Below, in pieces: positions 44,024 to 53,543 of a DNA stretch of 64,000 bases (position 1 is the first letter of the stretch; each line of letters opens with the position of its first letter). This DNA comes from [Mycobacterium] fortunisiensis. Its GTDB lineage: Bacteria; Actinomycetota; Actinomycetes; Mycobacteriales; Mycobacteriaceae. The translations under genes and the position numbers were made by a program. The stretch covers positions 124,001 through 188,000 of the forward strand of contig NZ_VOMB01000010.1 of the NCBI RefSeq assembly GCF_019050325.1, read 5' to 3'. The notes beneath the pieces were generated by a model. The model ran no database searches. It saw only the letters and a program-made list of their open reading frames with translations, and was not told the DNA's origin.

Positions 44024-45556
44024 ATGGATATGCAACTGAGTCGACGCGGAATGCTGCGCACCGCGGGTTTGGCGGCCGCCACCGCCGGCGTCGCGACCGC
44101 GATGGCCGCCTGCTCGAACGACAAGGACAACGAAGGGGCGGAATCTTCCCCGTCGACGTCGCCCGCGACGCCGAACGCGCCGGCCGGCACCCCGGATGTC
44201 ACGCAACCCGCGGGCGGGGTCGGCATGTTCCCCGGTTACGCCCAGACCATCGCGCAGTTCGCCTACGTCTGGGGGTGGCCGATGGTCAACATGCTCAATC
44301 GGCGCACCCAGATCACCCAGGCGCCCCATCCCGGCCTGCTCAATGGTGTCCTGCCGGTCGCGCCGCAGGGCCGGCTCGGGATGCTGTCGAGCTACATCGA
44401 TCCGGCCGAGACGTTTGTCACCTGCCCGAATCAGGACGTGGTGTACGGGTTGGCTTACTTCTCTCTCGATGACCAGCCGGTGATCGCCCAGGTGCCCGAT
44501 TTCGGTGATCGCTTCTGGGTCTACGCCCTCTACGACGCGCGCACCGACCAGTTCGGCGAACTCGGCAAACCGTACGCCACCAAGCCCGGGTTCTACCTGC
44601 TGGCCGGGCCGAACTGGGAGGGCGAGAAGCCCGACGGGGTGGAGGCGGTGATCCGCAGCTCCACATCGCTGTCGAATGCCGTGCCACGGGTTTTCATGGA
44701 CGACACCCCCGAGGACCGCGCGGCGATCCAGTCCGTGATCAACCAGATCGACTTCTATCCGCTCAGCGACTTCGACGGCAAGATGAAGACCACGGAATGG
44801 GCTAAGGCGCCCGCCATCCCGGGGCCGCCGGCCGAACCCGGCGCCGGTGAAACGAAATGGGTTGTACCCGAGAAGTTCTTCGACGAGTTCGGCACCATCC
44901 TGGACCAGGTGTCGCCCCTTCCTGGCGAAGAAGCGCTCTACGCGCAGTTCCGGGCGTTGCTCGACTCGGCGACTCAGAACCCGGATATCAAGAAGGTTCT
45001 CGTCGACACCGCGGTCGCCACCGAACGTGATGTCATCGGACAGTTCTTCCAGTGGGCACACAACGGCCGGCCGGCAGGCAACGGCTGGAACCGTTCCACC
45101 AACAACGCGCAGTTCGGGATCGACTACTTCGACCGCACCGGTACGGCGAAATCGAACATGTTCGACAATCGGCCCACCGAGACGCAGTACTTTTACACCG
45201 ACAACGACGCCGGCGGTGCTCCGATGCGCGGCGACCGCACGTACAAGGTGACCTTCCCGGCCGGGCAGGAACCTCCGGTGCAGGGGTTCTGGTCGTTGAC
45301 GCTCTACAACGACAAGCACCTGTTCCACCCCAACGATCTCAACCGGTACTCGTTGGGCACCAAGAACAAGAACCTCAAGCGCAACCCCGATGGATCGCTG
45401 ACGCTCTATGCCGGGGCGAAATCTCCTGGACCAGAACAAGAGTCGAACTGGCTGCCGGCGCCAGACGGTCCGTTCTCCCTCTACATCCGTGCCTACTGGG
45501 GTGAGCCCGGCATCACCGAGGGTACCTGGAAGCCGCCCGCCATCGAGGCGATGTAG
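44024..45556 (+). CDS. Tat-exported DUF1254/DUF1214 lipoprotein
   Basis: Protein of 510 residues with a twin-arginine signal ([17 protein letters not shown]) and a lipobox cysteine (ATAMAAC), so it is predicted to be exported folded and lipid-anchored. The DUF1254 part ([43 protein letters not shown]) and DUF1214 part ([18 protein letters not shown]) are complete. I start at ATG 44024; ATG 44030 is two codons on. Upstream frame extension into the regulatory gap is unlikely. It is divergent from the unsignalled DUF1254 gene and followed after 176 bases by the alkylsulfatase, also a Tat lipoprotein. Confidence 0.88.
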   Translation: MDMQLSRRGMLRTAGLAAATAGVATAMAACSNDKDNEGAESSPSTSPATPNAPAGTPDVTQPAGGVGMFPGYAQTIAQFAYVWGWPMVNMLNRRTQITQAPHPGLLNGVLPVAPQGRLGMLSSYIDPAETFVTCPNQDVVYGLAYFSLDDQPVIAQVPDFGDRFWVYALYDARTDQFGELGKPYATKPGFYLLAGPNWEGEKPDGVEAVIRSSTSLSNAVPRVFMDDTPEDRAAIQSVINQIDFYPLSDFDGKMKTTEWAKAPAIPGPPAEPGAGETKWVVPEKFFDEFGTILDQVSPLPGEEALYAQFRALLDSATQNPDIKKVLVDTAVATERDVIGQFFQWAHNGRPAGNGWNRSTNNAQFGIDYFDRTGTAKSNMFDNRPTETQYFYTDNDAGGAPMRGDRTYKVTFPAGQEPPVQGFWSLTLYNDKHLFHPNDLNRYSLGTKNKNLKRNPDGSLTLYAGAKSPGPEQESNWLPAPDGPFSLYIRAYWGEPGITEGTWKPPAIEAM

Positions 45557-45718
45557 CACGGTGGAAATTGCATTGACAGCAGGGCGGAGCCACCTGGCAC
45601 ACCTTGTTTGTAGCGCAATTCGGATGGCCGGAAATCGAGCAGATCGCACGCCGCATCAGTGCTGAAATGGAATTGCTCCTGGCCCGGTGTTTCACGCGAA
45701 AATCAGGTGCGACGACGG

Positions 45719-45724
45719 CATAAT
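45719..45724 (+). promoter_or_regulatory. -10 box predicting a leaderless alkylsulfatase mRNA
   Basis: CATAAT lies eight bases before the ATG at 45733, so transcription should begin at or just before the start codon. No Shine-Dalgarno sequence precedes the gene and no clear -35 box is present. The layout matches that of the beta-helix gene at 31813. Confidence 0.45.
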
Positions 45725-45732
45725 TCACTGGC

Positions 45733-47817
45733 ATGGATCCCAATTCAACGTCAAATCAAGCCGATAAGCCTGACGAATTGCGGGCGCATTTGCCGCGGCG
45801 CAGGATGCTGGGCGGGCTGGCGGTGGCAGGTGTCGCGACCACCTTGATTGCCGCCTGCAACGACGATTCCAACGGCGGAGCATCCGGTGGTGGCGGCGGC
45901 CCGGTCAAGACCGACAACAGCGTCAAGGGCGCCACTGAGGCGACCAAGGCGGCCAATCAGAAGCTGCTCGACACACTGCCGTTCAATGACAAGTCCGACT
46001 TTGAGGATGCGAAGCGCGGCCTAATCGCCCGCCCTGACACGCTGACCATCAAGGACGCGAACGGCAACGTGGTCTGGGACCTCGAGGAATACAAGAAGTA
46101 CATCGCCGACGACAAGCCGGCGCCCGACACCGTCAATCCCAGCTTGTGGCGCATGACCCAGCTCAACATGCAGTACGGACTGTTCGAGGTGGTCAAGGAC
46201 CGGATATACCAAGTGCGGGGCTATGACCTGTCCAACATCACCTTCATCAAAGGTGATACGGGCTGGATCGTGATCGACCCCGTGGTCTCGGCGGAAACTG
46301 CCAAGGCCGCTCTGGATCTGGCGAACGAGAAGCTGGGTCCCCGCCCCGTGGTCGCGGTGGTACACAGCCATTCACACATCGACCATTACGGCGGCGTGCG
46401 CGGTGTCGTCAACCAGGCCGACGTCGACTCCGGCAAGGTGAAGATCATCGCCCCGGTCAACTTCGTCGAGGACGTGATCAGTGAGAACGTCATCGCGGGC
46501 AACGCGATGAGCCGTCGCGCGGTGTACATGTTCGGTGCGCTGCTGCCGCGCAACGCCCAAGGTGGTGTGGGAGCTGGTCTGGGCCAGACGAATTCGACCG
46601 GAACCGCCGGCATGATCATTCCGACCGACATCATCGACCACACGGGTCAGAAGATGACGATCGACGGTGTCGAGATGGAATTTCAGTACACGCCCGGCAC
46701 CGAGGCGCCCACCGAGATGAACACGTTCTTCCCCCAGTTCAAGGCCATGTGGATGGCCGAGAACACCACCAACACGATGCACAACCTGTTGACGCTGCGC
46801 GGCGCGCAAGTGCGCGACGGGCTGGTGTGGGCCAAGTTCATCGACGAGACCATCCGGCGGTACGGGCCGAACACCGAGGTCAAGTTCCAGAGTCACCACT
46901 GGCCCAGGTGGGGCAACGCCAACATCATCGACTACTGGAAGCGTCAACGTGATCTGTACAAGTACACCCACGACCAGTCGGTTCGGATGATGAACAACGG
47001 TCTGGTGGGCTCCGAGATCGCCGAGGAGATCACGTTGCCGCCGGAACTCAACAACTTCTGGCCCGACCGTGGCTATTACGGGACCCTGAAGCACAATTCA
47101 CGCGCGGTGTATCAGCGGTACATGGGCTGGTATGACGCCAATCCGTCAGATCTCGACGATCTGCCGCCAGAGCCCGCCGCCAAAAAGTACGTCGAGTACA
47201 TGGGCGGCGAAGGCGCCGTTCTGGACAAGGCGAAGAAGGATTTCGACGCCGGCAACTACCGCTGGACCGCCACGGTGCTCAAGCAGGTGGTGTTCGCCAA
47301 CCCCGACAACACCGATGCCAAGAACCTGCTCGCGGACTCGTACGAGCAATTGGGATATCAGGCCGAGTCGGGCCCGTGGCGTTCGATATATCTGCAGGGA
47401 GCCTATGAGCTGCGTAATGGTGTGCCCGACACCGGGGGTCTCGACAGTGCGAGCCCCGACACGGTCAGGGCGATGCCCCCCGACATGTTGTTCGATTACC
47501 TGGCGGTGCGGCTGAACGGGCAGAAAGCCACCGGCAAGAATCTGACGATGAACGTCAATTTCAAGGACATCAACAAGGAATACGGCCTGACTGTCGAGAA
47601 CGCCGTACTCAACTACGCGCCGGCGCCGGTGCCGAACGCCAATGCCACCGTCACCCTCGACAAGGCGACGCTGGATGACATCCAGCTCGGCAACCTCAAA
47701 CTGGAGGACGCGATCGCGCAGAACAAAGTGACCATCGACGGTAACCGGGGCTCATTCGACGAGTTCATGGGCCTGCTCGACACCTTCCCGTTCTGGTTCA
47801 ACATCGTCACCCCCTAG
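45733..47817 (+). CDS. SdsA-type alkylsulfatase (metallo-beta-lactamase fold), Tat lipoprotein
   Basis: Class III alkylsulfatase of 694 residues that should hydrolyse linear alkyl sulfates to alcohols at a binuclear zinc site. A Tat-like signal (LPRRRMLGG) ends in a lipobox with Cys42. The metal-binding HxHxDH motif is H213-S-H215-I-D217-H218 within VVHSHSHIDHYGG. Further metal-ligand regions are EAPTEMN (glutamate) and FQSHHWPRWG. The dimerisation domain follows (about 480-580), and the C-terminus is the SCP2-like substrate-recruiting domain (ending GSFDEFMGLLDTFPFWFNIV). Predicted to be leaderless. Confidence 0.93.
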   Translation: MDPNSTSNQADKPDELRAHLPRRRMLGGLAVAGVATTLIAACNDDSNGGASGGGGGPVKTDNSVKGATEATKAANQKLLDTLPFNDKSDFEDAKRGLIARPDTLTIKDANGNVVWDLEEYKKYIADDKPAPDTVNPSLWRMTQLNMQYGLFEVVKDRIYQVRGYDLSNITFIKGDTGWIVIDPVVSAETAKAALDLANEKLGPRPVVAVVHSHSHIDHYGGVRGVVNQADVDSGKVKIIAPVNFVEDVISENVIAGNAMSRRAVYMFGALLPRNAQGGVGAGLGQTNSTGTAGMIIPTDIIDHTGQKMTIDGVEMEFQYTPGTEAPTEMNTFFPQFKAMWMAENTTNTMHNLLTLRGAQVRDGLVWAKFIDETIRRYGPNTEVKFQSHHWPRWGNANIIDYWKRQRDLYKYTHDQSVRMMNNGLVGSEIAEEITLPPELNNFWPDRGYYGTLKHNSRAVYQRYMGWYDANPSDLDDLPPEPAAKKYVEYMGGEGAVLDKAKKDFDAGNYRWTATVLKQVVFANPDNTDAKNLLADSYEQLGYQAESGPWRSIYLQGAYELRNGVPDTGGLDSASPDTVRAMPPDMLFDYLAVRLNGQKATGKNLTMNVNFKDINKEYGLTVENAVLNYAPAPVPNANATVTLDKATLDDIQLGNLKLEDAIAQNKVTIDGNRGSFDEFMGLLDTFPFWFNIVTP

Positions 47818-47893
47818 CGGGGACAATGGTGTGCTGTCCGGTGCCCCGCCGGGCAGCACACCGTGCCCGCGACAGTAAGCGATAGGAACCAGC

Positions 47894-50479
47894 GTGCAGT
47901 CCTTCGGAACATCGGCAATGCAGCCGGTGCCGTGGTTCCTCGCGACCACGCCGTCATCGAGCCCAGAGATGCTGCGGCGCCGGGTGATCATCGCCCTGTT
48001 CGATGAACATCTGGGCCACCGTCGTGCCGTATTCGTGGCCGCCCCATCGGGTTTCGGGAAAACCGTCTCGGCGGCACAGTGGGCCTCTGGGCGACAGCGT
48101 GACCAGCCCGGTTCGGTTGGGTGGCTGACACTCACCGAACGGGTCAACGACCGCACCGACGTGCTGCGCGGCATCCTGACCGCGCTGCTGAACACCGCTC
48201 GCGCTGGCGGCGACAGGTCATTGGAACGGTGCTTGACGGCGGCGTTCGATGTGACGGGGTATGACGCGGCAGTGGCCGCCTTGATGACCATCGAGCCACC
48301 TCTGCCGGTGACGATCGTCATCGATGACTTCCAGCTGGCCCGGTCGATATGGCGCGACGCCGATGTCGTCGAGCTGGTCGAGAACGGGCCGCAGTGGTTG
48401 CGATTCGTGCTGATCACGACGGACCCGGTGAGCCCCGCCTGGGCTCGGCTGCGGGTTCACGACAAGGTAGCGGTAATCGGTTCGGAAGACCTGGCTTTCA
48501 CCGGCGACGACGTGAAGGCGTTGGTCGCCGCAACCGGTAGGTCACCCGAGCCGGGCGACATCGAGCGCATCCTGGCCGCCACCGATGGATGGCCTGGCGC
48601 CGTCCGCCTCATCCTGGTGAGCGGCGAGCGAGCGCCGGCGTTCACCGTCGATGTCGATCTCACCGATTACATGGAGACGGCGGTGCTGGCCCGGATCCGG
48701 CCCGATCTGGCCGAGTTCGCGCTGAAGGCCACGGTGTGCCCACGGGTGGACGGTCAACTCGCCCGGCTACTCACAGACCATCCAGACAGCGGAAAACTTC
48801 TCAACGACTGTGTTTCTGCCGGCCTCTTCCTGGAACGTATCGGGTCAGGGGAAAGCGCGGTCTTTCAATGGCATTCGATCTTCGTCACACATTGCCAGGA
48901 GATCCTGAAACGACGGTCCGCCGAGGAGTGGAAGCAGCTCAACCGGCTCGCCGGTGCCGAGTTGGCGCGGCGGTATCCGCTGGAGGCGGTCGAGCACACG
49001 ATTCGCGGCGACGACCGCCTCGGCTACGACATCGTCGCCGACCATTGGTTGGAGCTGCTGCTGCAATCACGGTCCACCGCACTCGATGTGACGTGCCTCA
49101 GGCTCACCGAGACATTTGGCGAACAGCCGGAGATCCTGATGATCAGGTCCAGCTGTCGAGCCATGGCCGGTGACGACGTCACGGCCGCGCTGCTGTTCAA
49201 CCGGGCGGCAGCGATGCCTTCATCGGTGACAACACCGGGGCGGCTGGAGTTCATCGCGGATCTGACCACGCTGCTGATCTCTGATGACCGCGACGCGATG
49301 GCGCAGGCGGCCGGTCGCGTGGAGACCGCGCTGACGAACCGGGAGCTGGTCGGGCCGCGCATCTACGCGTGTGCGCTGTTCGTGCTCGGCTGGGCGGATT
49401 CCCGATTGCGCCGGGGACCGACGCGCGGTGCCGCCTACCTGGAGGCAGCGGTGTCGGAGTGCGCCGTGTTGGGGCTTGCTGAGGTCGCCTGCCGAGCCCG
49501 GCAGAATTTGGCCTTCGCTCTCGGCCACGCCGGCGAATTCGGCCGAGCTCAGCACGCGCTCCAACTCGCGGTGGCGTCCGGAGCGCCGACGCCAGAACTG
49601 TGGTTGTCGCACGACGGAGACGGCATCGATCGCTTCACCGCCGGCTGGATCGAATTCTGGCATGGCGAGATCAGTTCGGCCAAAGAGCATTTCCTCGCCG
49701 CCAACACTGCGGCCGGCATCGGCTACCCGGATATGGCGCGAATGATGCTGGCGTTCAGCGCAGCGACACTGCGTGACCGGGACATGATGAACCTCGCCGA
49801 GGCCGCCGTGGCGCGCATGCCCGACACCGATACCCATGGTGTGCCGTGGGTCAGCTACAAGACGGCGGCCCGGGCCCGGCTCGCCGAAGCCCGGGGGGAC
49901 CGCCGTCAGGCGCTCATGCTTGCCGATGCCGTGGTCGGCGCTGCGCACGTGCCGATGGTGTCAGCGGTACTGTCCGGGATGTGCCGACGCCTCGACGCAC
50001 CGGAATTGGCCGAGCGCTTGGCCAACCAGGCGCTGGAGCCGCAGCTTCCGGGATACATCGGGGCCTACGCGCTGTGGACCCTGGCGTTGTTGGCCTGGCG
50101 GCGTGACGAGTCCGAATTGGCTCATCAGCGGATGGAACGACTGGTCAGCATCGCCGGTCCAGAGCGGGTGCGGTATCAGTTCGTCGACAATCCCGGCCCG
50201 GAAGGCAAGGAACTGCTCGCCGCGCACCTGTCGTACACGTCCTACCCGGACTTTGTCGAAGACGCCCTGGTGGCCTCCGACCGTGACCAGCCGGACCTCG
50301 GGCGGCTCACCCCGCGCGAGCGGGAGATCTTGGCCTTCCTGCGCACGCCGATGACGATGCAGGAGATCGCCGACAAGATGTCCATCTCGCTGAACACGTT
50401 CAAGACTCACCAGCGGTCGATCTACCGCAAGCTGGGTGCGGCGAATCGTCGCGAGGCCATCCGGCGAGCGGCCCGCTAG
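47894..50479 (+). CDS. Large ATP-binding LuxR-family regulator (MalT/LAL type)
   Basis: Regulator of 861 residues. The N-terminal STAND-type ATPase has a Walker A motif (VAAPSGFGKT, near residue 55) and a Walker B-like TIVIDDFQLAR near 140. A long helical repeat (TPR/MalT-like) fills the middle. The C-terminal LuxR/GerE helix-turn-helix is LTPREREILAFLRTPMTMQEIADKMSISLNTFKTHQRSIYRKLG. Such proteins are usually ligand-triggered activators. GTG start with AGGAA upstream. Position and type make it the best local candidate to bind the three island palindromes (inference). Confidence 0.9.
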   Translation: MQSFGTSAMQPVPWFLATTPSSSPEMLRRRVIIALFDEHLGHRRAVFVAAPSGFGKTVSAAQWASGRQRDQPGSVGWLTLTERVNDRTDVLRGILTALLNTARAGGDRSLERCLTAAFDVTGYDAAVAALMTIEPPLPVTIVIDDFQLARSIWRDADVVELVENGPQWLRFVLITTDPVSPAWARLRVHDKVAVIGSEDLAFTGDDVKALVAATGRSPEPGDIERILAATDGWPGAVRLILVSGERAPAFTVDVDLTDYMETAVLARIRPDLAEFALKATVCPRVDGQLARLLTDHPDSGKLLNDCVSAGLFLERIGSGESAVFQWHSIFVTHCQEILKRRSAEEWKQLNRLAGAELARRYPLEAVEHTIRGDDRLGYDIVADHWLELLLQSRSTALDVTCLRLTETFGEQPEILMIRSSCRAMAGDDVTAALLFNRAAAMPSSVTTPGRLEFIADLTTLLISDDRDAMAQAAGRVETALTNRELVGPRIYACALFVLGWADSRLRRGPTRGAAYLEAAVSECAVLGLAEVACRARQNLAFALGHAGEFGRAQHALQLAVASGAPTPELWLSHDGDGIDRFTAGWIEFWHGEISSAKEHFLAANTAAGIGYPDMARMMLAFSAATLRDRDMMNLAEAAVARMPDTDTHGVPWVSYKTAARARLAEARGDRRQALMLADAVVGAAHVPMVSAVLSGMCRRLDAPELAERLANQALEPQLPGYIGAYALWTLALLAWRRDESELAHQRMERLVSIAGPERVRYQFVDNPGPEGKELLAAHLSYTSYPDFVEDALVASDRDQPDLGRLTPREREILAFLRTPMTMQEIADKMSISLNTFKTHQRSIYRKLGAANRREAIRRAAR

Positions 50480-50508
50480 CGCGGCTGCTCGGCGAGGTAG
50501 GGAGGGAC

Positions 50509-51075
50509 ATGACCGACGAACTCGTCGCGGTGTACGACGCCGAGGGCAATGCCATTGGCGCCGCACCACGTTCACGGGTCTACGCCGAGGGACTGTGGCA
50601 CGCCAGCGCCGGGGTGCTGGTGCGCTCGGTCGACGGCCGGGGTATCTATGTGCACCGGCGTTCGGACACCAAGGCGGTGTTCGCCGGGATGCACGATTGC
50701 CTGGCCGGTGGGGTCGTCGACCCGGGGGAGAGCGCGCTACAGGCGGCCACCCGGGAACTGTCCGAAGAACTCGGCATCGGTGCCGTTGCGCTGACACCGT
50801 TGGCCGCGGCGGCCTGGGACGGGCAGTGGGCCGGAAAACCGATGCGCTGCCATCTCTTTGCGTTCGAGGCGCGCTGGGATGGCGCGATCCGGCATCAGCC
50901 CGAGGAGGTCGTCGACGGCTGGTGGTGGACCGATGCCGAACTCGCCGCGCACCTGGCGGACCCGCACTGGCCGTTCGTTCCCGACACCCGGGTGCTGATC
51001 CCGCAGTTGCTCGGGCCGAGCGCGGCGGACGACAAAGCACCCGTATTCCCGGCAAGCACCGATCGGCGGGTGTAA
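50509..51075 (+). CDS. Nudix hydrolase
   Basis: Nudix protein of 188 residues with a full Nudix box (GGVVDPGESALQAATRELSEELGI, residues about 68-91). The architecture, with a DAEGNAIGAAPR N-terminus and two strands before the box, resembles the IDI/YfcD-like Nudix subgroup. This group hydrolyses diphosphate-linked compounds. The gene starts 29 bases after the LuxR gene, so it may be co-transcribed with it. The substrate is unknown. Confidence 0.9.
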   Translation: MTDELVAVYDAEGNAIGAAPRSRVYAEGLWHASAGVLVRSVDGRGIYVHRRSDTKAVFAGMHDCLAGGVVDPGESALQAATRELSEELGIGAVALTPLAAAAWDGQWAGKPMRCHLFAFEARWDGAIRHQPEEVVDGWWWTDAELAAHLADPHWPFVPDTRVLIPQLLGPSAADDKAPVFPASTDRRV

Positions 51076-51132
51076 TCTCCGCCTCGATTGCTCCTGTCGG
51101 AGCCGAATCGCCAACCGGGAGTGAGGCTCAGC

Positions 51133-53484
51133 ATGGCCAGCGAGTTCAACGGCAGGATCGAGTTGGACATCCGGGATTCCGAACCGGATTGGGGTCCCTA
51201 CGCGGCGCCCACCGCCCCCGAGGACGCCCCGAATGTCCTGTACCTGGTGTGGGACGACACCGGCATCGCCACCTGGGACTGCTTCGGCGGACTGGTGGAC
51301 ATGCCCGCGATGAGCCGGATCGCCGAGCGTGGAGTTCGGCTGTCGCAGTTCCACACCACCGCGCTGTGCTCGCCCACCCGGGCCTCGTTGCTCACCGGCC
51401 GCAACGCCACCACGGTCGGCATGGCCACCATCGAGGAGTTCACCGACGGATTTCCCAACTGCAACGGGCGGATTCCGTTCGAGACCGCCCTGCTCTCGGA
51501 GGTCCTCGCCGAGCAGGGCTACAACACCTATTGCCTCGGCAAGTGGCACCTCACCCCGCTGGAGGAGTCGAATCTGGCTGCCACCAAACGGCATTGGCCG
51601 TGCTCGCGGGGGTTCGAACGGTTCTACGGATTCCTGGGCGGCGAGACCGATCAGTGGTACCCGGACCTGGTGTACGACAACCACCCGGTGGATCCGCCCG
51701 CCACCCCGGAGGAGGGCTATCACCTCTCGCAGGACCTGGCGGACAAGACCATCGAGTTCATCCGCGACGCCAAGGTGATCGCCCCGGACAAGCCGTGGTT
51801 CACCTACCTGTGCCCGGGGGCCGGCCACGCCCCGCACCACGTGTTCAAGGAATGGGCGGACCGGTACGCGGGGCGGTTCGACATGGGATACGAGGCCTAC
51901 CGCGACATCGTGCTGGAGAACCAGAAGCGGCTGGGCATCGTGCCGCCCGACACCGAACTCTCCCCGGTCAACCCGTATGCGGAGGTCACGGGGCCCAACG
52001 GAGAACCGTGGCCCGCGCAGGACACCGTACGGCCGTGGGATTCGCTGTCGGCCGACGAGAAGCGGTTGTTCACCCGGATGGCCGAGGTGTTCGCCGGGTT
52101 CCTGTCCTACACCGACGCCCAGATCGGCCGGATCCTGGACTTCCTGGAGGAGACCGGACAGCTCGACAACACGATAATCGTGGTGATCTCGGACAACGGT
52201 GCCAGTGGCGAGGGCGGGCCGAACGGCTCGGTCAACGAGACCAAATTCTTCAACGGCTACATCGACACCGCTGAGGAAGGCCTGAAATTCCTCGACCGGC
52301 TGGGTTCACCGCAGACCTACAATCACTACCCGATCGGCTGGGCGCTGGCCTTCAACACGCCCTACAAGCTGTTCAAGCGGTACGCCTCGCACGAAGGCGG
52401 TATCGCCGACACAGCAATCATCTCCTGGCCCAACGGTATTGCTGCCCAGGGAGCGGTGCGCGACACCTACGTCAACGTCTGTGACATCACCCCCACGGTG
52501 TACGACCTGCTCGGCATCACCGTGCCGGCGAGCGTGCGGGGAGTTCCGCAGAAGCCGCTGGACGGCGTGAGTTTCAAAGTGGCGCTGGATGATCCGGACG
52601 CACCCACGGGCAAGGAAACGCAGTTCTACACCATGCTCGGAACCCGTGGCATCTGGCACAAGGGCTGGTTCGCCAACACCGTGCACGCGGCCACCCCGTC
52701 GGGCTGGTCGCACTTCGACTCCGACCGCTGGGAGCTGTTCCACATCGAGGCCGACCGCAGCCAATGCCACGATCTGGCGGCCGAACATCCGGACAAACTC
52801 GCCGAACTCACCGCGCTGTGGTTCAGCGAGGCCGAGAAATACCACGGGTTGCCGCTGGCCGATCTGACCATCCTGGAGACGATGGGCCGGTGGCGGCCCT
52901 ATCTCGCCGGCGAACGCTCGCGCTACACCTACTACCCGCATACCGCCGAGGTCGGGCTGGGCGCGGCAGCCGAACTCCGCGGGCAGTCGTTCACGGTGCT
53001 CGCCGATGTCACGGTGGATACTGCCGACGCGCAGGGCGTGTTGTTCAAACAGGGTGGCGCCCACGGTGGTCACGTGCTGTTCATCGCCGACGGGCAGCTG
53101 CACTACGTCTACAACTTCCTCGGTGAGCACGAGCAGCACCTGGCTGCCCCCGATCCGATCCCGTTGGGGCGGCACATCTTCGGCGTGCAGTACCGTCGGA
53201 CCGGCACGGTCGAGGGCAGCCACACCCCGCTGGGCGACACCAGCCTGTTCGTCGACGACACGGCGGTGGCCGAACTGGCGGACATGCAGACCCACCCCGG
53301 CATGTTCGCCCTTGCCGGCGGCGGCATCTGCATCGGCCGCAACCCAGGATCGGCGGTGTCACAGCAGTACCGCGCCCCGTTCGGTTTCACCGGCGGCACC
53401 ATCGCCCAGGTGACCGTGGATCTGTCCGGCGAGCCGTATCAGGATCTCGAAGCCGATCTCGCCGCCGCGTTCGCCAAGGATTGA
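51133..53484 (+). CDS. atsA: Type I arylsulfatase AtsA (formylglycine-dependent)
   Basis: Sulfatase of 783 residues, matching M. tuberculosis AtsA (Rv0711) in size and position before rplN. The formylglycine motif is CSPTRASLLTGR with Cys79. Metal ligands are in LVWDDTG near residue 40 and ISDNGAS near 350. The GKWHL motif and the HEGG region complete the active site. A C-terminal beta-sandwich of about 200 residues follows. There is no signal peptide. I start at the ATG at 51133; the frame is open 15 codons upstream to 51088. Its formylglycine-generating enzyme is encoded directly downstream, so the pair is self-sufficient. Confidence 0.95.
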   Translation: MASEFNGRIELDIRDSEPDWGPYAAPTAPEDAPNVLYLVWDDTGIATWDCFGGLVDMPAMSRIAERGVRLSQFHTTALCSPTRASLLTGRNATTVGMATIEEFTDGFPNCNGRIPFETALLSEVLAEQGYNTYCLGKWHLTPLEESNLAATKRHWPCSRGFERFYGFLGGETDQWYPDLVYDNHPVDPPATPEEGYHLSQDLADKTIEFIRDAKVIAPDKPWFTYLCPGAGHAPHHVFKEWADRYAGRFDMGYEAYRDIVLENQKRLGIVPPDTELSPVNPYAEVTGPNGEPWPAQDTVRPWDSLSADEKRLFTRMAEVFAGFLSYTDAQIGRILDFLEETGQLDNTIIVVISDNGASGEGGPNGSVNETKFFNGYIDTAEEGLKFLDRLGSPQTYNHYPIGWALAFNTPYKLFKRYASHEGGIADTAIISWPNGIAAQGAVRDTYVNVCDITPTVYDLLGITVPASVRGVPQKPLDGVSFKVALDDPDAPTGKETQFYTMLGTRGIWHKGWFANTVHAATPSGWSHFDSDRWELFHIEADRSQCHDLAAEHPDKLAELTALWFSEAEKYHGLPLADLTILETMGRWRPYLAGERSRYTYYPHTAEVGLGAAAELRGQSFTVLADVTVDTADAQGVLFKQGGAHGGHVLFIADGQLHYVYNFLGEHEQHLAAPDPIPLGRHIFGVQYRRTGTVEGSHTPLGDTSLFVDDTAVAELADMQTHPGMFALAGGGICIGRNPGSAVSQQYRAPFGFTGGTIAQVTVDLSGEPYQDLEADLAAAFAKD

Positions 53485-53543
53485 GCCAGGGATGGCGCCC
53501 AGGATCGACCAGTGCGGTGAGACCTCCGACTAACCTCGGTGCC

